From Robiginitomaculum sp. (GTDB lineage: Bacteria > Pseudomonadota > Alphaproteobacteria > Caulobacterales > Maricaulaceae), in assembly GCA_021647805.1 (NCBI GenBank), contig JAKITZ010000082.1, positions 1 through 9,787 on the forward strand: a DNA stretch of 9,787 nt, read 5' to 3'. Each line of letters opens with the position of its first letter. Positions within the stretch are counted from its first letter, which is position 1. Made by a program: the position numbers and the translations under genes. Of this stretch, positions 7,263-9,787 are shown piece by piece. Under the pieces are notes generated by a model. That model searched no databases and was not told the DNA's origin. It worked only from the letters and a program-made list of their open reading frames with translations.

Positions 7263-7309
7263 ACTTGTAAAATTGGATTTTATTGGGGAAAAAAATGGCT
7301 TTTCCTTGG

Positions 7310-7319
7310 AATGCGCATT
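7310..7319. promoter_or_regulatory. AATGC-GCATT palindrome upstream of the MraZ boxes
   Basis: AATGCGCATT is a perfect 10-bp palindrome ending 3 bp before the first MraZ box. It shares the AATGC/GCATT half-sites of the repeat at 7203-7216, with a different spacer (0 instead of 4 bp). It is a possible second regulator site in the same promoter region. Confidence 0.25.
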
Positions 7320-7322
7320 GTC

Positions 7323-7347
7323 TCCCATGTTTTCCCATGGTATCCCA
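7323..7347 (-). promoter_or_regulatory. MraZ-box operator: three TGGGA repeats with 5-nt spacers
   Basis: TCCCA occurs at 7323-7327, 7333-7337 and 7343-7347, exactly 10 bp apart, which is TGGGA-N5-TGGGA-N5-TGGGA on the minus strand. This is the spacing and core described for MraZ binding sites upstream of mraZ in other bacteria. It ends 60 bp before the mraZ start, so autoregulation of the dcw operon by MraZ is the natural reading. A TTGTCT at 7319-7324 lies 17 bp before a weak TATCCC at 7342-7347, so the boxes may cover the promoter itself. Confidence 0.85.
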
Positions 7348-7407
7348 TGGTTCATAAATAGTTAACTGATCTTGTGATTTTACCGGCTGAATGGAGTTTG
7401 CTGCGGA

Positions 7408-7932
7408 ATGTTTATTTCTACATCAGATCACGGTGTAGACACCAAGAACCGGGTGTCAGTGCCGGCCAGTTACAGGTCTGTGTTACGCAATGACCCGCAC
7501 GATGCTGTTTACTTGTTTCCGCATTTTTCAGGTGCTTTTCTTGAAGGCGGTGGTGAGTTGTTTATTCAGCAATACCGAGCAGATATTGCAAGACTCGGTC
7601 GTTACGATCCGATGGGGCAGGTTATGGAGGTTGCGGTTCTTGGTGCGGCGAAGCGGTTGGATTTTGATAGTACAGGGCGAATTACTTTGCCGAAGTCATT
7701 TCTTGAGCATGCAGGATTAGATAAAAAAGCAACTTTTGTCGGCTGTGGATCGCGGTTCGAAATATGGAATAGCAAAGCTCATGACTTGCGTGCTGCAACA
7801 ATGGCTAAACAAGCAGCGAAGATGATGCAGGATCCTGAGTTGGTCGCGAAATTAGGCGGCGGACAGGATTTAGCAGAGTTGATGAAAAGCTCTCCGGCGC
7901 TGGCTGACTTGCTGGATCGAGATAAAACATGA
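7408..7932 (+). CDS. mraZ: Transcriptional regulator MraZ
   Basis: MraZ is the DNA-binding regulator encoded first in the dcw cluster; it forms ring-shaped oligomers and controls its own operon. The 174-residue protein has the two AbrB-like repeats. The first is HGVDTKNRVSVPASYR (8-23), where the usual D-x-K-G-R reads D-T-K-N-R. The second is RLDFDSTGRITLPKSF (83-98), with the usual S/Q-G-R-I. The second repeat ends in FVGCGSRFEIWN (110-121), a family hallmark. The C-terminus is longer than in E. coli MraZ (152 residues), with an alanine- and leucine-rich tail of about 45 residues, as often seen in Alphaproteobacteria. The start is fixed by the conserved MFxST opening; a GGAG lies 11 nt upstream. 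Three MraZ boxes lie upstream, and the stop overlaps the rsmH start (ATGA). Confidence 0.96.
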   Translation: MFISTSDHGVDTKNRVSVPASYRSVLRNDPHDAVYLFPHFSGAFLEGGGELFIQQYRADIARLGRYDPMGQVMEVAVLGAAKRLDFDSTGRITLPKSFLEHAGLDKKATFVGCGSRFEIWNSKAHDLRAATMAKQAAKMMQDPELVAKLGGGQDLAELMKSSPALADLLDRDKT

Positions 7933-8921
7933 GCCATGTCCCGGTCATGTTAAAAGAGGCGGTAACCGCTTTAGACCTTATCGCAGGTAAGCGGATTGTC
8001 GATTGCACGTTTGGAGCCGGTGGCTATTCGCGAGAAATATTAAAAACACCAGATGTTTTTTTGCTTGGTCTTGATCGTGATCCGGTTGTGCAGGTTGAGG
8101 CTGATAGGCTTGTCAAAACTAGCTCGCCTCGTTTTTCATTTTATCAAACTGCTTTTTCTAATCTTGAAGAGGTGTTGCAGCAGCACGGTTGGGGGAAAAT
8201 TGATGGCATCGTCCTTGATGTTGGGGTTTCTTCAATGCAAATAGATCAAAATCTTCGCGGATTTTCTTTCATGCGAGACGGGCCGTTGGATATGCGTATG
8301 TCGCAATCAGGTGTCAGTGCGGCGGACGTGGTTAACCAGCTGCCAGAGAGAGAATTATCGTGGATTTTCAAAATTTTGGGCGAGGAAAAACGTAGCCGGC
8401 GGGCAGCCGAGGCAATAGGTGCGCGCCGAGAGATCGAGTCGATCACCAGCACGGGGCAATTGGCACAATTGCTTGAACAGGCGTTAGGGCCCAAAAAGGG
8501 GCGAATTCATCCGGCGACAAAAGTTTTTCAAGCATTGCGGATATATGTAAATGATGAATTGGGCGAGTTATCTCGTCTTTTGCTGGCGGCAGAGCGGGTT
8601 TTGTCTCCGAGCGGTCGCCTAGTTGTGGTGGCTTTTCATTCTTTAGAAGATCGTTTGGTCAAGAATTTTTTGCGGTTACGATCAGAGGCTCCATCACTGG
8701 GGTCGCGCCATGCACCGGTCGAGGAAAGGTCTGTGTTTCAGGCTAGTTTCGAGCTGCAGCAACGCAAAGTAATGTTGCCAAGTGATAGCGAAGTCACTGA
8801 AAATCCAAGATCTAGATCAGCTAGGTTACGTTGGGCGTCTCGCACCAATGCTCCGGCAATGTCGGTGGTTCCTGTTTTTGCACAAATGGCAGATATCACA
8901 CAATTGGAGGCTCGCTCGTGA
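7929..8921 (+). CDS. rsmH: 16S rRNA (cytosine(1402)-N(4))-methyltransferase RsmH
   Basis: RsmH (MraW) uses S-adenosylmethionine to methylate N4 of C1402 in the ribosomal P site. The 330-residue protein is complete. The SAM-binding motif is DCTFGAGGYS (25-34) and is followed by LGLDRDP (47-53). Family blocks are VLDVGVSSMQID (95-106), RGFSFMRDGPLDMRM (110-124), HPATKVFQALRIYVNDEL (194-211), FHSLEDRLVK (236-245) and the C-terminal ENPRSRSARLRW (291-302). It starts inside the mraZ stop with a 4-bp overlap and only a weak Shine-Dalgarno, so translation is probably coupled. Its stop overlaps the ftsL GTG start in the same way. The position between mraZ and ftsL is conserved across bacteria. Confidence 0.97.
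   Translation: MSHVPVMLKEAVTALDLIAGKRIVDCTFGAGGYSREILKTPDVFLLGLDRDPVVQVEADRLVKTSSPRFSFYQTAFSNLEEVLQQHGWGKIDGIVLDVGVSSMQIDQNLRGFSFMRDGPLDMRMSQSGVSAADVVNQLPERELSWIFKILGEEKRSRRAAEAIGARREIESITSTGQLAQLLEQALGPKKGRIHPATKVFQALRIYVNDELGELSRLLLAAERVLSPSGRLVVVAFHSLEDRLVKNFLRLRSEAPSLGSRHAPVEERSVFQASFELQQRKVMLPSDSEVTENPRSRSARLRWASRTNAPAMSVVPVFAQMADITQLEARS
8906..8910 (+). promoter_or_regulatory. Ribosome binding site that fixes the ftsL start
   Basis: GGAGG lies 7 nt before the GTG at 8918. It is the best Shine-Dalgarno in the region and supports that start over an in-frame ATG at 8831, which lies deep inside rsmH. Confidence 0.8.
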
Positions 8922-9259
8922 TTAAGACGTTAAATGTGCTGGCCTTTACGGTAACGTGTTTGTTGGCAGGAGCGCTCTATATCATTAAAAATGACGTGGA
9001 GCACTCGCAAGATCGCTTGGCTCGTTTGCAAGTTGAGGTTCTGGAAACTAGAAAGGCTATATTATTATTAGAAAAAGAGCAGGCTTATCTTGAAAGTCCG
9101 ACGAGGCTTGCCGGGCTTGCTCAAGCGCAGTTGGGAATGGTTCCCATGACTAATCTGTCAGCGCATAAATCGGCAGAAGTTTTGACGGCTTTAACTAAAG
9201 GTGCTGTTCCTGAATTGACACCGGTCGCATTGATTGAGCCGTTGGAAAATAATCGGTAA
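8918..9259 (+). CDS. ftsL: Cell division protein FtsL
   Basis: FtsL is a small bitopic inner-membrane protein that links FtsQ/FtsB to FtsW/FtsI in the divisome. The 113-residue protein has a very short cytoplasmic N-terminus and one membrane span (about 5-23). A coiled-coil segment follows (about 26-58, with leucines and charged residues in heptad-like order), then ESPTRLAGLAQAQLGMVPM (59-77), the conserved segment ending the coil. A low-complexity tail follows. It starts at GTG, overlapping the rsmH stop (GTGA), with a strong GGAGG upstream. The stop overlaps the ftsI ATG by one base (TAATG). The call rests on size, topology, the C-terminal motif and the operon position, since FtsL sequences diverge greatly. 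Confidence 0.9.
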   Translation: MIKTLNVLAFTVTCLLAGALYIIKNDVEHSQDRLARLQVEVLETRKAILLLEKEQAYLESPTRLAGLAQAQLGMVPMTNLSAHKSAEVLTALTKGAVPELTPVALIEPLENNR

Positions 9260-9787
9260 TGGCTCAGGGCAGGGACAGATTAACGCCTTTGGCCGACACG
9301 AATAAAATTAACATGTCACGTCTTTTTGTGGCGCGAGGTGCCGATGTCGATTTGGTTGGAAGTTTCAAGCCACGTATAGCTGCACTAATTATGGCTATAG
9401 GTGCGGCGGCTATTGTGTTGGCGGCTCGTGCTGCTGATCTAGCTATACTGAACTCGGTTCCTGTGGAAACTGCTGCTTTGGTTTTGGACGCTGCTCCGGT
9501 GTCCAGGGGCAATATTGTTGACCGCAATGATGTATTGCTGGCTGCGAATATCGAAACTTGGGATGTATATATATGGCGTGCTGATATTGATGATGTAGAC
9601 CGGTTAGTAACTCGATTATCCGTGCTTGATAGTAGCCCTTCCGCGCAAACTTTAAGGCAACGTTTGTCAGGTAAGAGCGGTCGTGCGCGAATAGCTAGAT
9701 CGGTAACGCCGAGGCAAAGGCAAGAGATATTTAATCTTGCGGAGCCGGGGGTGGAGTTTGAATCACAAATAAGAAGGGTTTACCCAA
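9259..9787 (+). CDS. ftsI: Peptidoglycan transpeptidase FtsI (PBP3), partial (N-terminus only)
   Basis: FtsI is the septal DD-transpeptidase that cross-links peptidoglycan during division. Only the first 176 residues lie in the window, so the catalytic domain is not visible. Seen are a cytoplasmic N-terminal segment, one membrane anchor (about 39-57) and the start of the pedestal domain: SRGNIVDRNDVLLAANI (82-98) and EPGVEFESQIRRVYP (162-176). The residue after DRN is Asp where most relatives have Gly. The frame stays open to the right edge. The start ATG shares a base with the ftsL stop (TAATG). No strong Shine-Dalgarno is present, so coupling to ftsL is likely. The assignment rests on these motifs and on its place directly after ftsL. 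Confidence 0.93.
   Translation, partial: MAQGRDRLTPLADTNKINMSRLFVARGADVDLVGSFKPRIAALIMAIGAAAIVLAARAADLAILNSVPVETAALVLDAAPVSRGNIVDRNDVLLAANIETWDVYIWRADIDDVDRLVTRLSVLDSSPSAQTLRQRLSGKSGRARIARSVTPRQRQEIFNLAEPGVEFESQIRRVYP

Larger units (their letters stand above)
6502..7407. other. Divergent intergenic region between the inositol operon and mraZ; no gene seen
   Basis: This stretch of about 900 bp separates two divergent operons. The only open frames (up to about 107 codons, both strands) lack ribosome sites, family motifs and plausible composition, and I do not call them. I looked for RNase P RNA, tRNA, tmRNA and 6S-like signatures on both strands and saw none. What it does hold is two hairpin-forming repeats (6691-6718 and 6833-6858), a nested inverted repeat (6895-6955), a short GAGTA-T-TACTC palindrome (7006-7016), AATGC/GCATT repeats, DnaA-box-like 9-mers and, at the mraZ end, the TCCCA operator. 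Promoters for both operons must lie here, but none has a strong consensus. Confidence 0.7.

Noticed and set aside
7284..7288. TGGGG as a fourth MraZ box
   Set aside because: It is on the opposite strand and out of the 10-bp phase of the three real boxes.
6914..7355. Two minus-strand open frames (70 and 93 codons) upstream of mraZ
   Set aside because: They run through the MraZ boxes and repeats, have no Shine-Dalgarno and no family resemblance.
6502..7407. RNase P RNA, which I considered as a possible occupant of this intergenic region
   Set aside because: The conserved GAGGAAAGTCCGG core and its partner ACAGAA/GCTTAC elements are absent on both strands.
8831..8917. Longer ftsL beginning at the ATG at 8831
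   Set aside because: It would lie about 90 bases inside rsmH and add a non-FtsL N-terminus. The GTG at 8918 has GGAGG at ideal spacing and gives the expected short N-terminus before the membrane span.

Overview
The window looks like an alphaproteobacterial chromosome segment of moderate, slightly AT-leaning composition. The right side is the start of a division and cell-wall (dcw) cluster in the order mraZ-rsmH-ftsL-ftsI. The protein signatures fit Alphaproteobacteria: an RsmH with a TFGAGGYS motif I, a short FtsL ending its coiled coil in a YLESPTRL-type motif, and an FtsI with RGNIVDRN after its membrane anchor. I cannot place it to order or genus from sequence alone.

Left side (1-6501, all minus strand): five tightly packed genes that read as one operon. 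Transcription runs from right to left. The order is an actinobacterial-type myo-inositol-1-phosphate synthase (5395-6501), a CDP-alcohol phosphatidyltransferase with a complete catalytic motif (4453-5322), a Wzx/MVF-like flippase (2957-4456), a two-repeat RND/MMPL-type exporter (475-2925), and a nucleotidyltransferase resembling inositol-1-phosphate cytidylyltransferase (482 to beyond the left edge). Two junctions overlap (4 bp and 8 bp). Read together, glucose-6-phosphate would become inositol-1-phosphate, then probably CDP-inositol. The phosphoinositol group would be moved to an acceptor, probably a lipid, and the product flipped and exported to the envelope. This whole-pathway reading is inference; the individual family calls are firm. 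It is the most interesting system in the window.

Middle (6502-7407): a divergent intergenic region of about 900 bp with no convincing gene. It holds several inverted repeats, one good and one near-match DnaA box, and, next to mraZ, three TCCCA boxes at exact 10-bp spacing. These boxes match the known MraZ operator pattern (TGGGA on the minus strand, 5-nt spacers).

Right side (7408-9787, plus strand): mraZ, rsmH, ftsL and the 5' part of ftsI. The genes overlap by 4, 4 and 1 bases, which implies translational coupling. ftsL starts at a GTG that overlaps the rsmH stop and has a strong Shine-Dalgarno. ftsI runs off the right edge.
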